64,000 nucleotides of DNA, from the NCBI RefSeq assembly GCF_030345095.1, contig NZ_CP128360.1, positions 1,674,001 to 1,738,000 on the forward strand. Reading direction: 5' to 3'. The translations under genes and the position numbers were made by a program. Below, piece by piece: positions 21,932 through 33,131 of the stretch. The number at the start of each line of letters is the position of its first letter. Positions within the stretch are counted from its first letter, which is position 1. A model generated the notes under the pieces. The model searched no databases. It saw nothing but the letters and a program-made list of their open reading frames with translations, and was not told the origin of the DNA. Source of the stretch: Solwaraspora sp. WMMA2056 (GTDB taxonomy: Bacteria; Actinomycetota; Actinomycetes; Mycobacteriales; Micromonosporaceae).

Positions 21932-21975
21932 GACGGCGCCTGTCCCACCGCGAGCGCGGCGGGGCAGGCGCCGTC
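21932..21975 (+). terminator. Terminator after rpoC
   Basis: The arms 21932-21946 and 21961-21975 pair over 15 bp with one G-T, 21 bases after the rpoC stop, and end the rpoBC unit. Confidence 0.75.
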
Positions 21976-21993
21976 AGCTTGTAGGCTGACACC

Positions 21994-22359
21994 GTGCAGG
22001 CGACCCCGGTGCCCTCGGCCACGTATCCGAGACCCCGGCATCCGGCGGATCCGGATCCGGTCCGGTCCAGCAAGGCGACGGCGGTCTTCGCGCTCGGGCT
22101 GATCGCCGCGATCACCGGTCTGCTGGTCGGCGGGGCGGTGCCCGCCACCGTGGCGCTGCTGCTGGGTCGGCAGGCGCGCCGTGAGGCGTACGACTCCCGG
22201 GGTTACCTGACCGGAGCGATCTGGCTGCGGCGCGGTGAGCGCCTGGCCTGGACGGGCCTGTTCCTCGCCGGCGCGGTACTGACCCTGGCGCTGGTGCTCG
22301 GCATCTTCACCTGGGCGACCGGTCCGGTCGGCCAGGACTTCGCCCCCGGGGTCGACTGA
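21994..22359 (+). CDS. Small two-helix membrane protein, unassigned
   Basis: A 121-residue protein from a GTG at 21994, just after the rpoC terminator. A Pro/Arg-rich N-terminus is followed by two hydrophobic segments (ALGLIAAITGLLVGGAVPA near residues 30-50 and WTGLFLAGAVLTLALVLGIF near 85-105). The link between them contains LLGRQARREAYDSRGYLTGA, resembling the inter-helix turn of DUF4190-like proteins. The next gene is of a related kind, so the two may form a pair. No function can be given. Confidence 0.7.
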   Translation: MQATPVPSATYPRPRHPADPDPVRSSKATAVFALGLIAAITGLLVGGAVPATVALLLGRQARREAYDSRGYLTGAIWLRRGERLAWTGLFLAGAVLTLALVLGIFTWATGPVGQDFAPGVD

Positions 22360-22446
22360 CCGACGATCCACCGGCCCGGGTCGACCGGGGCGGTGACGGA
22401 CCCCGCCGGCGGCGACCGACCGGCGACGGACGAGGAGGACGATCAG

Positions 22447-22938
22447 GTGACCCAGTTCCCGGGCTACCCGGCCGCGGGGCCGGCGGGCGGTCCGCCCGTC
22501 GCCGGGCCGATGGCGCCGCCACCGCCGCCGGAGGGTCGGCTGCGACCGCGCCGGGTCGATCCGGTCCCCGGTACGGAGTACGGCCTGGTCCACCTGGAGG
22601 TGGCGCCGGTGGTGTCCGGGCTGGCGGTCGCCGCGTTGATCGCCGGGGTGGTCTCGGTGCTGGTGTCGTTCGCGGTCGGCTGCCTCGGGGCAGGCGGTGC
22701 CGACAGCGGTTGGGGCGGCTGGGTGGCCGGTGCGTTCACCTTGCTCAGCGGCTCCTTCGGGGTCGCGGCGGTGACGCTGGGCATCCTCGGGTTGCGTCAG
22801 GTCCGCCGGGTCGCGCCGCCGCCGGCCGTCCGGTTCACCGGGCGTGGGGTGGCGGTCGCCGGGATCAGCTGCGGGGCCGTCGGGCTGGTCATCACCCTGC
22901 TCGGGCTGGTGCTGACCATGCTGCTGGCGCTCGTCTGA
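22447..22938 (+). CDS. DUF4190-like membrane protein
   Basis: A 163-residue protein if it starts at the GTG at 22447, which has GAGGAGG (22432-22438) eight bases upstream; an in-frame GTG at 22393 lacks one. A Pro/Gly-rich head (about 35 residues) precedes three hydrophobic stretches: VSGLAVAALIAGVVSVLVSF, AFTLLSGSFGVAAVTLGILG and a last one, ISCGAVGLVITLLGLV. The LRQVRR loop and the G-x-G-x-A-x-A-G-x-x-C-G turn before the last helix fit DUF4190 proteins. No terminator is evident after it. Function unknown. Confidence 0.72.
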   Translation: MTQFPGYPAAGPAGGPPVAGPMAPPPPPEGRLRPRRVDPVPGTEYGLVHLEVAPVVSGLAVAALIAGVVSVLVSFAVGCLGAGGADSGWGGWVAGAFTLLSGSFGVAAVTLGILGLRQVRRVAPPPAVRFTGRGVAVAGISCGAVGLVITLLGLVLTMLLALV

Positions 22939-23110
22939 CCGCAGCGGTGCCGGACGCCGGGCCGCCAGCCGGGTCCCGATGGGCCTGGTGCGGGGGCAAG
23001 GTCCGGGCCGGCCGGCCGACGGACTGGCGAGCCGGTACACTGGGTCACTGGAGTCGTCCGCCGCAGGCGGGCAGGTGGTGGCGGCTGACGCGACCGCTGC
23101 GGAAGCCGTT

Positions 23111-23139
23111 TTGACCTGCGCGTGTGGGGTGGGTACTCT
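23111..23139 (+). promoter_or_regulatory. Promoter for rpsL-rpsG-fusA-tuf
   Basis: TTGACC (23111-23116), 17 bases, TACTCT (23134-23139). It is a strong match. The leader to rpsL would be about 245 bases and contains the palindrome GTGACGTCAC (23205-23214) and the element at 23266. Confidence 0.78.
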
Positions 23140-23265
23140 TTCCTCTCGTGCCCGGCGTGACCGGGCAAGTCGTGCGTGCGCTCGACCTGGCCAGCGGCCA
23201 TCGAGTGACGTCACGACGGATGCAGATCCCGGTGGGTGACAGTAGCGTGCCGGGTCCGCGTGCGG

Positions 23266-23285
23266 GCGACACGCCCGACCGCGGG
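23266..23285 (+). promoter_or_regulatory. 20-nt element shared with the rpsJ leader
   Basis: GCGACACGCCCGACCGCGGG lies in the rpsL leader, ending 105 bases before the start codon. The identical 20 bases occur in the rpsJ leader at 28068-28087, ending 102 bases before that start. Equal sequence and equal distance suggest a common RNA or DNA control element of ribosomal protein operons. Confidence 0.6.
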
Positions 23286-23390
23286 TGCCGGGGCCCCAGC
23301 CGGGGCGGCCGGTCGGAATGTAGGAGAGCCGTCCACGGGCGGCTGAGGAACAGTGCGGCCGCCTGCGGCCGGAGGGAGCAAAGAAACCCG

Positions 23391-23765
23391 GTGCCAACGA
23401 TCCAGCAGCTGGTCCGAAAGGGCCGCCAGGCGAAGACGAGCAAGACCAAGACGCCAGCGTTGAAGGGCAGCCCTCAGCGTCGTGGCGTGTGCACCCGCGT
23501 GTACACCACCACCCCCAAGAAGCCGAACTCCGCACTGCGCAAGGTCGCCCGGGTGAAGCTCAGCAGCCAGATCGAGGTCACCGCCTACATCCCCGGCGTC
23601 GGCCACAACCTGCAGGAACACTCGATCGTGCTGGTGCGTGGCGGCCGGGTGAAGGACCTGCCGGGCGTCCGCTACAAGATCGTCCGCGGTTCGCTGGACA
23701 CCCAGGGTGTCCGCAACCGCAAGCAGGCTCGCAGCCGCTACGGCGCGAAGAAGGAGAAGAGCTGA
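23391..23765 (+). CDS. rpsL: Small ribosomal subunit protein uS12
   Basis: A 124-residue S12 of the decoding centre. The GTG at 23391 follows GGAGGGAGC and gives the normal N-terminus [14 protein letters not shown]. Lys43 (in [13 protein letters not shown]) and Lys88 (in GGRVKDLPG) are both wild type, so no streptomycin-resistance substitution is seen. The ATG of rpsG begins one base after its stop. Confidence 0.98.
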   Translation: MPTIQQLVRKGRQAKTSKTKTPALKGSPQRRGVCTRVYTTTPKKPNSALRKVARVKLSSQIEVTAYIPGVGHNLQEHSIVLVRGGRVKDLPGVRYKIVRGSLDTQGVRNRKQARSRYGAKKEKS

Positions 23766-23766
23766 C

Positions 23767-24237
23767 ATGCCGCGTAAGGGCCCAGCACCGCGTCGGCCAC
23801 TGGTCGCGGACCCGGTGTACAACTCCCCGCTGGTCACCCAGCTGGTGAACAAGATCCTCCTGCGTGGCAAGCGTCAGCTCGCCGAGCGCATCGTCTACGG
23901 CGCCCTGGAGGGCTGCCGGGAGAAGTCCGGCACCGACCCGGTCGTCACGCTCAAGCGCGCCATGGACAACGTCAAGCCCACCCTGGAGGTGCGCAGCCGC
24001 CGGGTCGGTGGCGCGACCTACCAGGTGCCGGTCGAGGTCCGCCCGTCGCGGGCGACCACCCTGGGGCTGCGCTGGCTGGTCCAGTACTCGAAGGCCCGCC
24101 GGGAGAAGACCATGATCGAGCGCCTGATGAACGAGCTGCTGGACGCGAGCAACGGTCTGGGCGCCGCGGTCAAGCGTCGCGAGGACACCCACAAGATGGC
24201 GGAGTCCAACAAGGCCTTCGCGCACTACCGCTGGTAA
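23767..24237 (+). CDS. rpsG: Small ribosomal subunit protein uS7
   Basis: A 156-residue S7, the primary 16S rRNA 3' domain binder and E-site protein. It runs from [23 protein letters not shown] to the C-terminal [13 protein letters not shown], the standard length. The start at 23767 is set by the short spacing to rpsL. In E. coli S7 represses the str operon; no such site was traced here. fusA follows after 70 bases. Confidence 0.98.
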   Translation: MPRKGPAPRRPLVADPVYNSPLVTQLVNKILLRGKRQLAERIVYGALEGCREKSGTDPVVTLKRAMDNVKPTLEVRSRRVGGATYQVPVEVRPSRATTLGLRWLVQYSKARREKTMIERLMNELLDASNGLGAAVKRREDTHKMAESNKAFAHYRW

Positions 24238-24307
24238 GCGGCAGCTGTCATGCCTCCCGGCACAGCCGCGCAGACACAGTCGACGACGAGACGAAGTAGG
24301 GATTGAA

Positions 24308-26404
24308 GTGGCCGCCGCAGACGCGCTCGCCAAGGTTCGCAACATCGGCATCATGGCGCACATCGATGCCGGTAAGACCACGACCACTGAGCGGATCCTG
24401 TTCTACACCGGTATCACGTACAAGATCGGTGAGGTCCACGAGGGCGCTGCCGTCATGGACTGGATGGAGCAGGAGCAGGAGCGGGGGATCACCATCACCT
24501 CCGCCGCCACCAAGTGTGAGTGGAAGGGCCACACCATCCAGATCATCGACACGCCCGGCCACGTCGACTTCACGGTCGAGGTCGAGCGGTCGCTGCGCGT
24601 GCTCGACGGCGCGGTGGCGGTCTACGACGGCGTTGCCGGCGTGGAGCCGCAGACCGAGAACGTCTGGCGGCAGGCGGACAAGTACAAGGTCCCCCGGATG
24701 TGCTTCGTCAACAAGCTCGACCGGACCGGGGCCGACTTCTTCCGCTGCGTGCAGATGATGGTGGACCGGCTCAACGCCACCCCGCTGGTGCTGCAGATCC
24801 CGATCGGCCTGGAAGGCGACCACATCGGTGTCGTCGACCTGGTCGAGATGCGTGCGCTGACCTGGCGCGGGGAGACCCAGAAGGGCGAGGACTACGCGAT
24901 CGAGGAGATCCCGGCCGACCTCGCCGACGCCGCCGCCGAGTGGCGCGAGAAGCTGGTGGAGACCCTCGCCGACGTCGACGACGCCATCATGGAGAAGTAC
25001 CTCGAAGGTGAGGAACTCTCCGTCGCCGAGATCAAGGCCGCCATCCGGCGGGCCACCCTCGCCGACAAGGGCAACCCGGTGCTGTGCGGTTCGGCCTTCA
25101 AGAACAAGGGCGTGCAGCCGATGCTGGACGCCGTCGTCGACTACCTGCCGTCGCCGCTGGACATCCCGGCGATCGAGGGCACCGCGACCGACGGCGAGAC
25201 CCCGATGCTGCGTAAGCCGTCGCCGAGCGAGCCGTTCTCCGGTCTGGCCTTCAAGATCCAGACCGACCGGCACCTCGGCAAGCTGACCTACGTACGGGTC
25301 TACTCCGGCAAGCTGGAGTCCGGGTCCCAGGTGGTGAACTCCACCAAGGACCGCAAGGAGCGGATCGGCAAGATCTACCAGATGCACGCGAACAAGCGTG
25401 AGGAGCGGCCGGCCGCGGTCGCCGGTGACATCATCGCCGTGCAGGGCCTGAAGCAGACCACCACCGGGGACACCCTGTGTGACCCGGCGAACCCGGTCAT
25501 CCTGGAGTCGATGACGTTCCCGGAGCCGGTCATCGAGGTGGCGATCGAGCCCAAGACCAAGGCCGACCAGGAGAAGCTCAGCACCGCGATCCAGCGGCTG
25601 GCCGAGGAGGACCCGACCTTCCGCGTCAAGAACGACGAGGAGACCGGGCAGACGGTCATCGCCGGCATGGGCGAGCTGCACCTGGACATCCTGGTCGACC
25701 GGATGCGCCGCGAGTTCAACGTCGAGGCGAACATCGGCAAGCCGCAGGTGGCGTACCGGGAGACCATCCGCCGCAAGGTGGAGAAGGTCGAGTACACCCA
25801 CAAGAAGCAGACCGGTGGGTCCGGCCAGTACGCCCGGGTGATCATCAGCCTGGAGCCGCTGCCGCTGGACAACGAGGCGCCGACGTACGAGTTCGCCAAC
25901 GCGGTCACCGGTGGCCGGGTGCCGCGGGAGTTCATCCCGTCGGTCGACGCCGGTGCCCAGGACGCCATGCAGTACGGCATCCTCGCCGGCTACCCGCTGG
26001 TCGGGGTCAAGCTGACCCTGGTCGACGGGCAGTACCACGAGGTGGACTCGTCCGAGATGGCGTTCAAGATCGCCGGTTCGATGGCGCTCAAGGAGGCCGC
26101 CCGCCGGGCGGACCCGGCGCTGCTCGAGCCGATGATGGCCGTTGAAGTCACCACTCCCGAGGAGAACATGGGTGACGTCATCGGCGACCTCAACTCCCGG
26201 CGTGGCATCATCCAGGCGATGGAGGAGCGCGGCGGAGCCCGCGTCGTCCGGGCCCTGGTGCCGCTGTCGGAGATGTTCGGCTACGTCGGCGACCTGCGGT
26301 CGAAGACCCAGGGCCGGGCGAGCTACAGCATGCAGTTCGACTCCTACGCCGAAGTGCCGCAGAGCGTGGCGAAGGAGATCATCGCGAAGGCGACGGGCGA
26401 GTAA
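24308..26404 (+). CDS. fusA: Elongation factor G
   Basis: A 698-residue EF-G, the GTPase that drives translocation. It starts at the GTG at 24308 ([18 protein letters not shown]). The G1 loop is AHIDAGKTT, switch I carries [12 protein letters not shown]3 is DTPGHVDFT, and G4 is NKLD. Domains II to V follow, with the domain IV tip near [14 protein letters not shown] and the C-terminal [20 protein letters not shown]. It is cotranscribed with rpsLG and tuf. No frameshift or truncation. Confidence 0.98.
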   Translation: MAAADALAKVRNIGIMAHIDAGKTTTTERILFYTGITYKIGEVHEGAAVMDWMEQEQERGITITSAATKCEWKGHTIQIIDTPGHVDFTVEVERSLRVLDGAVAVYDGVAGVEPQTENVWRQADKYKVPRMCFVNKLDRTGADFFRCVQMMVDRLNATPLVLQIPIGLEGDHIGVVDLVEMRALTWRGETQKGEDYAIEEIPADLADAAAEWREKLVETLADVDDAIMEKYLEGEELSVAEIKAAIRRATLADKGNPVLCGSAFKNKGVQPMLDAVVDYLPSPLDIPAIEGTATDGETPMLRKPSPSEPFSGLAFKIQTDRHLGKLTYVRVYSGKLESGSQVVNSTKDRKERIGKIYQMHANKREERPAAVAGDIIAVQGLKQTTTGDTLCDPANPVILESMTFPEPVIEVAIEPKTKADQEKLSTAIQRLAEEDPTFRVKNDEETGQTVIAGMGELHLDILVDRMRREFNVEANIGKPQVAYRETIRRKVEKVEYTHKKQTGGSGQYARVIISLEPLPLDNEAPTYEFANAVTGGRVPREFIPSVDAGAQDAMQYGILAGYPLVGVKLTLVDGQYHEVDSSEMAFKIAGSMALKEAARRADPALLEPMMAVEVTTPEENMGDVIGDLNSRRGIIQAMEERGGARVVRALVPLSEMFGYVGDLRSKTQGRASYSMQFDSYAEVPQSVAKEIIAKATGE

Positions 26405-26591
26405 CGGTCCGGGGGAGCGTCGCTTCCCCGGCCCGTCTCGGGCGAGCTGCGTACCGGGCCTGAAGGCGTGACCGCCGCAAGACCCAAGCACTTCCGGTCG
26501 CCGACATCGGACCGGAAAGGCTGTCGACAGAGTCCTAAGCGCCGAACGGCGCGCCGGGCGTACGAACCAAGAAGTCCACAGGAGGACACCA

Positions 26592-27785
26592 GTGGCGAAG
26601 GCGAAGTTCGAGCGGACTAAGCCGCACGTCAACATCGGCACCATTGGTCACATCGACCACGGTAAGACGACGCTGACGGCGGCCATCACCAAGGTCCTGC
26701 ACGACAGGATGCCGGACCTCAACCCGTACACGCCGTTCGACGAGATCGACAAGGCGCCGGAGGAGAAGGCCCGCGGCATCACGATCTCGATCGCACACGT
26801 CGAGTACCAGACCGAGGCGCGGCACTACGCACACGTCGACTGCCCCGGTCACGCCGACTACATCAAGAACATGATCACCGGTGCCGCGCAGATGGACGGC
26901 GCGATCCTGGTGGTCGCGGCGACCGACGGCCCGATGCCGCAGACCCGCGAGCACGTGCTGCTGGCCCGCCAGGTCGGCGTCCCGTACATCGTCGTGGCGC
27001 TCAACAAGAGCGACATGGTCGACGACGAGGAGCTGCTCGAGCTGGTCGAGCTCGAGGTCCGCGAGCTGCTGTCGGCGCAGGAGTACCCGGGTGACGACCT
27101 GCCGGTCGTGCGGGTCTCCGCGCTCAAGGCGCTCGAGGGCGACCCGGAGTGGTCCGACAAGCTCATGGACCTGATGAACGCGGTCGACACCGCGATTCCG
27201 CAGCCGGAGCGGGAGACCGAGAAGCCGTTCCTCATGCCGATCGAGGACGTCTTCACGATCACCGGTCGGGGCACCGTGGTGACCGGCCGCGCCGAGCGGG
27301 GCATCCTCAAGCCGAACGAGGAGGTGGAGATCGTCGGCATCCGCGAGAAGTCGATGAAGACCACCTGCACCGGCATCGAGATGTTCCGCAAGCTGCTGGA
27401 CGAGGCACGGGCCGGTGAGAACGTCGGTCTGCTGCTGCGTGGCATCAAGCGCGAGGACGTCGAGCGCGGCATGGTGGTCATCAAGCCGGGTACCACCACC
27501 CCGCACACCGAGTTCGAGGCGACGGTCTACATCCTCTCCAAGGAGGAAGGTGGCCGGCACACGCCGTTCTTCCAGAACTACCGGCCGCAGTTCTACTTCC
27601 GGACCACCGACGTGACCGGCGTGGTCACGTTGCCGGAGGGCACCGAGATGGTCATGCCGGGTGACAACACCTCCATGACGGTCAAGCTGATCCAGCCGAT
27701 CGCGATGGAGGAGAACCTCAAGTTCGCGATCCGTGAGGGTGGCCGGACCGTCGGCGCCGGTCGGGTCACCAAGATCATCAAGTGA
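26592..27785 (+). CDS. tuf: Elongation factor Tu
   Basis: A 397-residue EF-Tu that brings aminoacyl-tRNA to the ribosome. The GTG at 26592 follows ACAGGAGGAC. Motifs are [10 protein letters not shown] (G1), [13 protein letters not shown] (switch I), DCPGHADYI (G3) and NKSDMVDD (G4). Domains 2 and 3 end [14 protein letters not shown]. It is the only tuf gene in the window and lies 187 bases after fusA, last gene of the str cluster before the S10 leader. Confidence 0.98.
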   Translation: MAKAKFERTKPHVNIGTIGHIDHGKTTLTAAITKVLHDRMPDLNPYTPFDEIDKAPEEKARGITISIAHVEYQTEARHYAHVDCPGHADYIKNMITGAAQMDGAILVVAATDGPMPQTREHVLLARQVGVPYIVVALNKSDMVDDEELLELVELEVRELLSAQEYPGDDLPVVRVSALKALEGDPEWSDKLMDLMNAVDTAIPQPERETEKPFLMPIEDVFTITGRGTVVTGRAERGILKPNEEVEIVGIREKSMKTTCTGIEMFRKLLDEARAGENVGLLLRGIKREDVERGMVVIKPGTTTPHTEFEATVYILSKEEGGRHTPFFQNYRPQFYFRTTDVTGVVTLPEGTEMVMPGDNTSMTVKLIQPIAMEENLKFAIREGGRTVGAGRVTKIIK

Positions 27786-27798
27786 ACTGGTAACCCGA

Positions 27799-27829
27799 TT
27801 GGCCTTGTCGTACTCCGGTACGGCATACT
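27799..27829 (+). promoter_or_regulatory. Candidate promoter for the S10 operon
   Basis: TTGGCC (27799-27804) and CATACT (27824-27829), followed by GGTC as in the rplJ and tRNA-Trp promoters. The spacer is 19 bases, longer than ideal. Confidence 0.4.
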
Positions 27830-27849
27830 GGTCAGGTTGCGTCCGCGTA

Positions 27850-27880
27850 GGGTGGCTGGCTGCCCGGCAGTCAGCCACCC
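27850..27880 (+). terminator. 13-bp hairpin in the tuf-rpsJ gap
   Basis: The arms 27850-27862 and 27868-27880 pair over 13 positions with one G-T and a 5-base loop. No T-run follows. It may end tuf transcripts or be part of the S10 leader. Confidence 0.5.
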
Positions 27881-28067
27881 TCGCACGGCGTCCGGGGCAG
27901 ATCCCGCCACGGCGTCGCACCCGATCGACAGCGTCGCTCGTCGTCGCGTCGTCGTGAGGGTGTCGGCGTGGTCGGCCTGGCCCGGTGCTCACGGCCTCAG
28001 CGGCAGGGTCTGCCGCCGCACGGTCCAGATCGTTCCGGAGTCCCGGGGCGGAGCCTGGCCAGCGGTT

Positions 28068-28087
28068 GCGACACGCCCGACCGCGGG
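28068..28087 (+). promoter_or_regulatory. 20-nt element shared with the rpsL leader
   Basis: Identical to 23266-23285 and set 102 bases before the rpsJ start. Here its 3' part joins a CGACC-GCGGG-GGTCG hairpin (28079-28093). The rest of the 404-base tuf-rpsJ gap shows no gene. Confidence 0.6.
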
Positions 28088-28189
28088 GGTCGGACACGAG
28101 AAGAAACGGCAGCGCCGGGGTCCGACCGGCGGCATCCGCTCGGCGAGCGGGCTCCATTGCGGGCGGAGAGAGAAGGAACAGAAGCCACC

Positions 28190-28498
28190 ATGGCGGGACA
28201 AAAGATCCGCATCCGGCTCAAGGCCTATGACCACGAGGTCGTGGACTCCTCGGCGCGGAAGATCGTCGAGACGGTGACGCGCACCGGCGCTCAGGTCGCA
28301 GGCCCGGTGCCGCTGCCCACTGAGATCAACCGTTTCTGCGTCATCCGTTCGCCGCACAAGTACAAGGACTCGCGCGAGCACTTCGAGATGCGCACACACA
28401 AGCGTCTGATCGACATCATCGACCCGACCCCGAAGACGGTCGATTCGCTGATGCGCCTCGACCTGCCGGCTGGCGTCGACATCGAGATCAAGCTGTAG
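28190..28498 (+). CDS. rpsJ: Small ribosomal subunit protein uS10
   Basis: A 102-residue S10 of the 30S head, also the NusE antitermination factor. The ATG at 28190 gives [19 protein letters not shown]; earlier in-frame starts fall in the leader. The family motifs [32 protein letters not shown] and a C-terminal VDIEIKL are present. First gene of the S10 cluster; rplC follows 10 bases later. Confidence 0.98.
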
Positions 28499-28508
28499 GG
28501 ACCGGACA

Positions 28509-29174
28509 ATGGACAGGCAAGTGAAGGGCATCCTGGGCGCCAAGCTCGGCATGACCCAGGTCTGGGACAACAACCGGGTCGTCCCGGTGACGGTGGTGCA
28601 GGCCGGCCCGTGTGTGGTGACCCAGGTGCGTACCGCCGACAAGGACGGCTACGCCGCGGTCCAGCTCGCGTTCGGCGCGATCGACCCGCGCAAGGTGAAC
28701 AAGCCGGAATCCGGCCACTTCGCCAAGTCCGGCGTGGCACCGCGGCGGCACATCGTCGAGCTGCGCACCACTGACGCCAGCGAGTACGAGCTGGGTCAGG
28801 AGGTCACCGTCGAGACGTTCGAGCCGGGTGCTCGCATCGACGTGACCGGCCGGACCAAGGGCAAGGGCTTCGCCGGCGTCATGAAGCGGCACGGCTTCCA
28901 CGGCCTGCGGGCCAGCCACGGTGTCGAGCGCAAGCACCGCTCGCCCGGCTCGATCGGCGCCTGCGCGACCCCCGGTCGCGTCTTCAAGGGCGTCCGGATG
29001 GCCGGCCGCATGGGCAGCGTGCGCTACACCGTGCAGAACCTCACCGTGCAGGCGGTCGACCCGGAGAACAACCTGCTGCTGGTCAAGGGAGCGATCCCGG
29101 GCCCGGCCGGCGCGTTGATCCTGGTCCGCAGCGCGGCGAAGGCACAGGCGAAGAAGGGCGGTGTCGCCAAATGA
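28509..29174 (+). CDS. rplC: Large ribosomal subunit protein uL3
   Basis: A 221-residue L3 that organises 23S rRNA near the peptidyl transferase centre. It runs [20 protein letters not shown] to [12 protein letters not shown]. The loop reaching the catalytic centre is in [28 protein letters not shown]. Its stop overlaps the rplD ATG by four bases (29171-29174). Confidence 0.98.
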   Translation: MDRQVKGILGAKLGMTQVWDNNRVVPVTVVQAGPCVVTQVRTADKDGYAAVQLAFGAIDPRKVNKPESGHFAKSGVAPRRHIVELRTTDASEYELGQEVTVETFEPGARIDVTGRTKGKGFAGVMKRHGFHGLRASHGVERKHRSPGSIGACATPGRVFKGVRMAGRMGSVRYTVQNLTVQAVDPENNLLLVKGAIPGPAGALILVRSAAKAQAKKGGVAK

Positions 29175-29830
29175 CCACCGTTGACGTGATCAACGCCGAG
29201 GGCACCAAGAGCGGCACCGTCGACCTGCCCGGCGAGGTCTTCGACGTACAGGCCAACATCGCCCTGATGCACCAGGTCGTGGTCGCCCAGCTCGCCGCCG
29301 CGCGGCAGGGCACGCACAAGACCAAGACCCGGGGCGAGGTCGCCGGCGGCGGCAAGAAGCCGTACAAGCAGAAGGGCACCGGCCGGGCCCGGCAGGGCTC
29401 GATCCGGGCCCCGCAGTTCGCCGGCGGTGGCGTGGTGCACGGCCCGGTGCCGCGCGACTACAGCCAGCGCACCCCGAAGAAGATGAAGGCGGCCGCGCTG
29501 CGTGGCGCCCTCTCCGACCGGGCGCGCGCCGGCCAGGTGCACGTCGTCGAGGCGTTCGTCAGCGGCGAGACCCCGTCGACCAAGGCGGCGCTCGCCACCC
29601 TGCGCAAGGTCAGCTCCGCCAAGCGGGTGCTGGTCGTGCTCAGTGCGACCGACGAGCTGAACTGGTTGTCGCTGCGCAACCTGCGTAACAGCTCGACGCT
29701 CGTGCACCTCATCGAGGTGGGCCAGCTCAACACCTACGACGTGCTGGTCGCCGACGACGTGGTCTTCACCAAGGAGGCCCTCGACCAGTTCCTGGGCACG
29801 CCGGCGCAGACCGAGGAGGGCGACAAGTGA
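29171..29830 (+). CDS. rplD: Large ribosomal subunit protein uL4
   Basis: A 219-residue L4 lining the exit tunnel. The extended loop sequence [26 protein letters not shown] is conserved. In E. coli L4 represses the S10 operon; here an analogous role is only possible. It overlaps rplC by ATGA and rplW by GTGA, showing tight translational coupling. C-terminus is Gln/Glu-rich. Confidence 0.98.
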   Translation: MTTVDVINAEGTKSGTVDLPGEVFDVQANIALMHQVVVAQLAAARQGTHKTKTRGEVAGGGKKPYKQKGTGRARQGSIRAPQFAGGGVVHGPVPRDYSQRTPKKMKAAALRGALSDRARAGQVHVVEAFVSGETPSTKAALATLRKVSSAKRVLVVLSATDELNWLSLRNLRNSSTLVHLIEVGQLNTYDVLVADDVVFTKEALDQFLGTPAQTEEGDK

Positions 29831-30129
29831 GCACGATTGCCGACCCGCGCGACATCATCGTGGCGCCGGTGGTCTCGGAGAAGAGCTACGCCGAGCTGAA
29901 CCGGAACTGGTACACGTTCCTGGTCCACCCGGACGCCAACAAGACCCAGATCAAGATCGCTATCCAGCAGATTTTCGACGTCCGGGTGCTGACCGTGAAC
30001 ACGCTCAACCGTGAGGGCAAGCGTAAGCGGACCCGTACCGGGTTCGGTCAGCGCAAGGCGACCAAGCGGGCGATGGTGAAGCTGGCTGACGGTGACCGTA
30101 TCGAGGCCTTCGGCGGCCCGGTCAGCTGA
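29827..30129 (+). CDS. rplW: Large ribosomal subunit protein uL23
   Basis: A 100-residue L23 at the tunnel exit, docking site for trigger factor and SRP. The GTG start overlaps the rplD stop. It reads [23 protein letters not shown] and continues through [22 protein letters not shown] to EAFGGPVS. Twelve bases separate it from rplB. Confidence 0.98.
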   Translation: MSTIADPRDIIVAPVVSEKSYAELNRNWYTFLVHPDANKTQIKIAIQQIFDVRVLTVNTLNREGKRKRTRTGFGQRKATKRAMVKLADGDRIEAFGGPVS

Positions 30130-30141
30130 GGGGTGTAGACA

Positions 30142-30981
<840 letters not shown>

Positions 30982-30998
30982 AAGGAGTCTGGGACAAC

Positions 30999-31280
30999 AT
31001 GCCTCGCAGCCTGAAGAAGGGCCCGTTCGTCGACGACCACCTGATGAAGAAGGTGGAGACGCAGAACGACAAGGGCTCGAAGAACGTCATCAAGACCTGG
31101 TCGCGGCGCTCGACGATCACCCCGGAGATGCTCGGGCACACGATCGCCGTGCACGACGGGCGCAAGCACGTCCCGGTGTTCGTCACCGAGTCGATGGTCG
31201 GGCACAAGCTCGGCGAGTTTGCCCTGACCCGCACCTTCAAGGGTCACGAGAAGGACGACCGCAAGAGCCGTCGGCGCTGA
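30999..31280 (+). CDS. rpsS: Small ribosomal subunit protein uS19
   Basis: A 93-residue S19 of the 30S head, pairing with S13. It runs [20 protein letters not shown] to [11 protein letters not shown], and the motif [16 protein letters not shown] is conserved. It starts 17 bases after rplB, preceded by AGAAGGAG. Confidence 0.98.
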   Translation: MPRSLKKGPFVDDHLMKKVETQNDKGSKNVIKTWSRRSTITPEMLGHTIAVHDGRKHVPVFVTESMVGHKLGEFALTRTFKGHEKDDRKSRRR

Positions 31281-31317
31281 GTCGCGGGCACGGATAGAGG
31301 ATCAAGGGGTTACAGCG

Positions 31318-31836
31318 ATGCCAGTAAAGGGCGACGCTCCGGTGCTTCCGGGCGCGCGGGCGGTTGCGCGGTACGTGCGCATCTCGCCGATGAAGGCGCG
31401 TCGGGTGGTCGACCTCGTCCGCGGTCTGCCCGCGAAGGAGGCGCTCACCGTCCTGCAGTTCGCGCCGCAGGCGGCAAGTGAGCAGGTGTACAAGGTCCTG
31501 GCCAGCGCGATCGCCAACGCGGAGAACAACGAGCAGCTGGACCCCGATGCCCTGCTGGTCAGCGAGGCGTTCGTCGACGAGGGTCCGACGCTGAAGCGGT
31601 TCCGGCCGCGGGCGCAGGGCCGGGCGTACCGGATCCGCAAGCGGACCTGCCACATCACCGTCGCGGTGGAGGCCGTCGCCCCGGCGACGCCGGCGCGTCG
31701 GGCGGGCAAGGCCCAGCCGGCGAAGGCGGCGAAGAAGGCTCAGCCGGCCGCGGCCGAGCAGGAGACCACGGCGCAGAGCGCGTCGGCGAACGAGCCGGCC
31801 GGCGGCCAGCAGAGCAGCACGGAGGGTGCCGAGTAA
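31318..31836 (+). CDS. rplV: Large ribosomal subunit protein uL22, with long tail
   Basis: L22 lines the exit tunnel where macrolides bind. The conserved part is about 118 residues ([20 protein letters not shown] … [17 protein letters not shown]), with the tunnel loop [17 protein letters not shown] intact. A further 50 or so residues form a low-complexity Ala/Lys/Gln/Glu tail ([21 protein letters not shown] …), so the total is 172 against the usual 110-120. Such tails occur in actinobacteria. The last base of its stop is the first base of the rpsC ATG. Confidence 0.97.
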   Translation: MPVKGDAPVLPGARAVARYVRISPMKARRVVDLVRGLPAKEALTVLQFAPQAASEQVYKVLASAIANAENNEQLDPDALLVSEAFVDEGPTLKRFRPRAQGRAYRIRKRTCHITVAVEAVAPATPARRAGKAQPAKAAKKAQPAAAEQETTAQSASANEPAGGQQSSTEGAE

Positions 31837-32702
31837 TGGGTCAGAAAGTTCACCCGCACGGGTTCCGGCTCGGCATCTCGACCGACTGGAAGTCGCGCTG
31901 GTACGCGGACAAGCTCTACAAGGACTACATCGCCGAGGACGTCAAGATCCGGCGCATGATGTCCAAGGGTCTGGAGCGGGCCGGTATCTCCAAGGTGGAC
32001 ATCGAGCGGACCCGGGACCGGGTCCGGGTCGACATCCACACCGCCCGTCCGGGTATCGTCATCGGCCGTAAGGGTGCCGAGGCGGACCGGATCCGGGGCA
32101 ACCTGGAGAAGCTCACCGGCAAGCAGGTCCAGCTCAACATCCTCGAGGTGAAGAGCCCCGAGTCGGACGCGCAGCTGGTCGCCCAGGGCGTGGCCGAGCA
32201 GCTCGCCAGCCGGGTCAGCTTCCGGCGGGCGATGCGCAAGGCCATGCAGTCGGCGATGAAGAACCCGATCGTCAAGGGCATCCGGGTACAGGTCTCCGGC
32301 CGCCTCGGCGGTGCCGAGATGAGCCGTACCGAGTTCTACCGTGAGGGTCGGGTGCCGCTGCACACGCTGCGCGCCAACATCGAGTACGGCTTCTTCGAGG
32401 CCCGTACCACCTTCGGTCGGATCGGCGTCAAGGTCTGGATCTACAAGGGCGACGCGGTCGCGGGCCGGGAGGCCCCGGCCGAGGCGCCGAGCCGGCCCCG
32501 CCGTGACCGGCCGGACCGGCCGCGCCGCGGCCGTTCCGGTTCCAGCGGCACGACCGCCGGTGGGACCGAGGCCGGCCGGGCGGCCGCCGCCGAGATCTCC
32601 GGCGGACCGTCGACCACCACCAGCAGTGCCGCGCCGGCTGACGCCGCGCCGGCCACTCCGGCCGCTGCGGCCGGAGCGGACAGCTCAGCGCAGGAGGGCT
32701 GA
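31836..32702 (+). CDS. rpsC: Small ribosomal subunit protein uS3, with long tail
   Basis: S3 forms part of the mRNA entry channel and helps unwind mRNA. The core ([22 protein letters not shown] …, KH domain with [21 protein letters not shown], then [31 protein letters not shown]) occupies about 210 residues. A Pro/Arg then Ala/Thr/Ser-rich tail of about 75 residues brings the length to 288, longer than the E. coli protein. The tail has no recognised domain. The start overlaps the rplV stop by one base. Confidence 0.98.
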   Translation: MGQKVHPHGFRLGISTDWKSRWYADKLYKDYIAEDVKIRRMMSKGLERAGISKVDIERTRDRVRVDIHTARPGIVIGRKGAEADRIRGNLEKLTGKQVQLNILEVKSPESDAQLVAQGVAEQLASRVSFRRAMRKAMQSAMKNPIVKGIRVQVSGRLGGAEMSRTEFYREGRVPLHTLRANIEYGFFEARTTFGRIGVKVWIYKGDAVAGREAPAEAPSRPRRDRPDRPRRGRSGSSGTTAGGTEAGRAAAAEISGGPSTTTSSAAPADAAPATPAAAAGADSSAQEG

Positions 32703-32705
32703 CAG

Positions 32706-33131
32706 ATGCTGATCCCGCGCAAGCCCCCGAAGGGCTTCCGCAAGCCGCATCACCCGAGCCGTACTGGCGCCGCCAAGGGCGGTACCCGGGTGGTGTTCGG
32801 CGAGTTCGGTATCCAGGCGCTCGAGCCGGCGTACGTGACCAACCGGCAGATCGAGTCGGCCCGTATCGCCATGACCCGCCACATCAAGCGTGGCGGCAAG
32901 GTCTGGATCACGGTCTTCCCGGACCAGGCGCTGACCAAGAAGCCGGCCGAGACCCGGATGGGTTCCGGTAAGGGCTCACCCGAGTGGTGGGTCGCCAACA
33001 TCAAGCCGGGACGGGTGCTCTTCGAGATGTCCTTCCCGAACGAGCAGATCGCGCGTGAGGCGATGCGTCGTGCGATTCACAAGCTCCCGATGAAGTGCCG
33101 CATCGTGACGCGCGAAGTGGGTGAAAGCTGA
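32706..33131 (+). CDS. rplP: Large ribosomal subunit protein uL16
   Basis: A 141-residue L16 near the A site. It reads [26 protein letters not shown] and the conserved [20 protein letters not shown]. It begins three bases after rpsC, and its last stop base is the first base of the rpmC ATG. Confidence 0.98.
   Translation: MLIPRKPPKGFRKPHHPSRTGAAKGGTRVVFGEFGIQALEPAYVTNRQIESARIAMTRHIKRGGKVWITVFPDQALTKKPAETRMGSGKGSPEWWVANIKPGRVLFEMSFPNEQIAREAMRRAIHKLPMKCRIVTREVGES

Noticed and set aside
23036-23041. TACACT as an rpsL -10 box.
   Set aside because: No -35-like sequence at the right distance; TTGACC-N17-TACTCT at 23111-23139 is far better.
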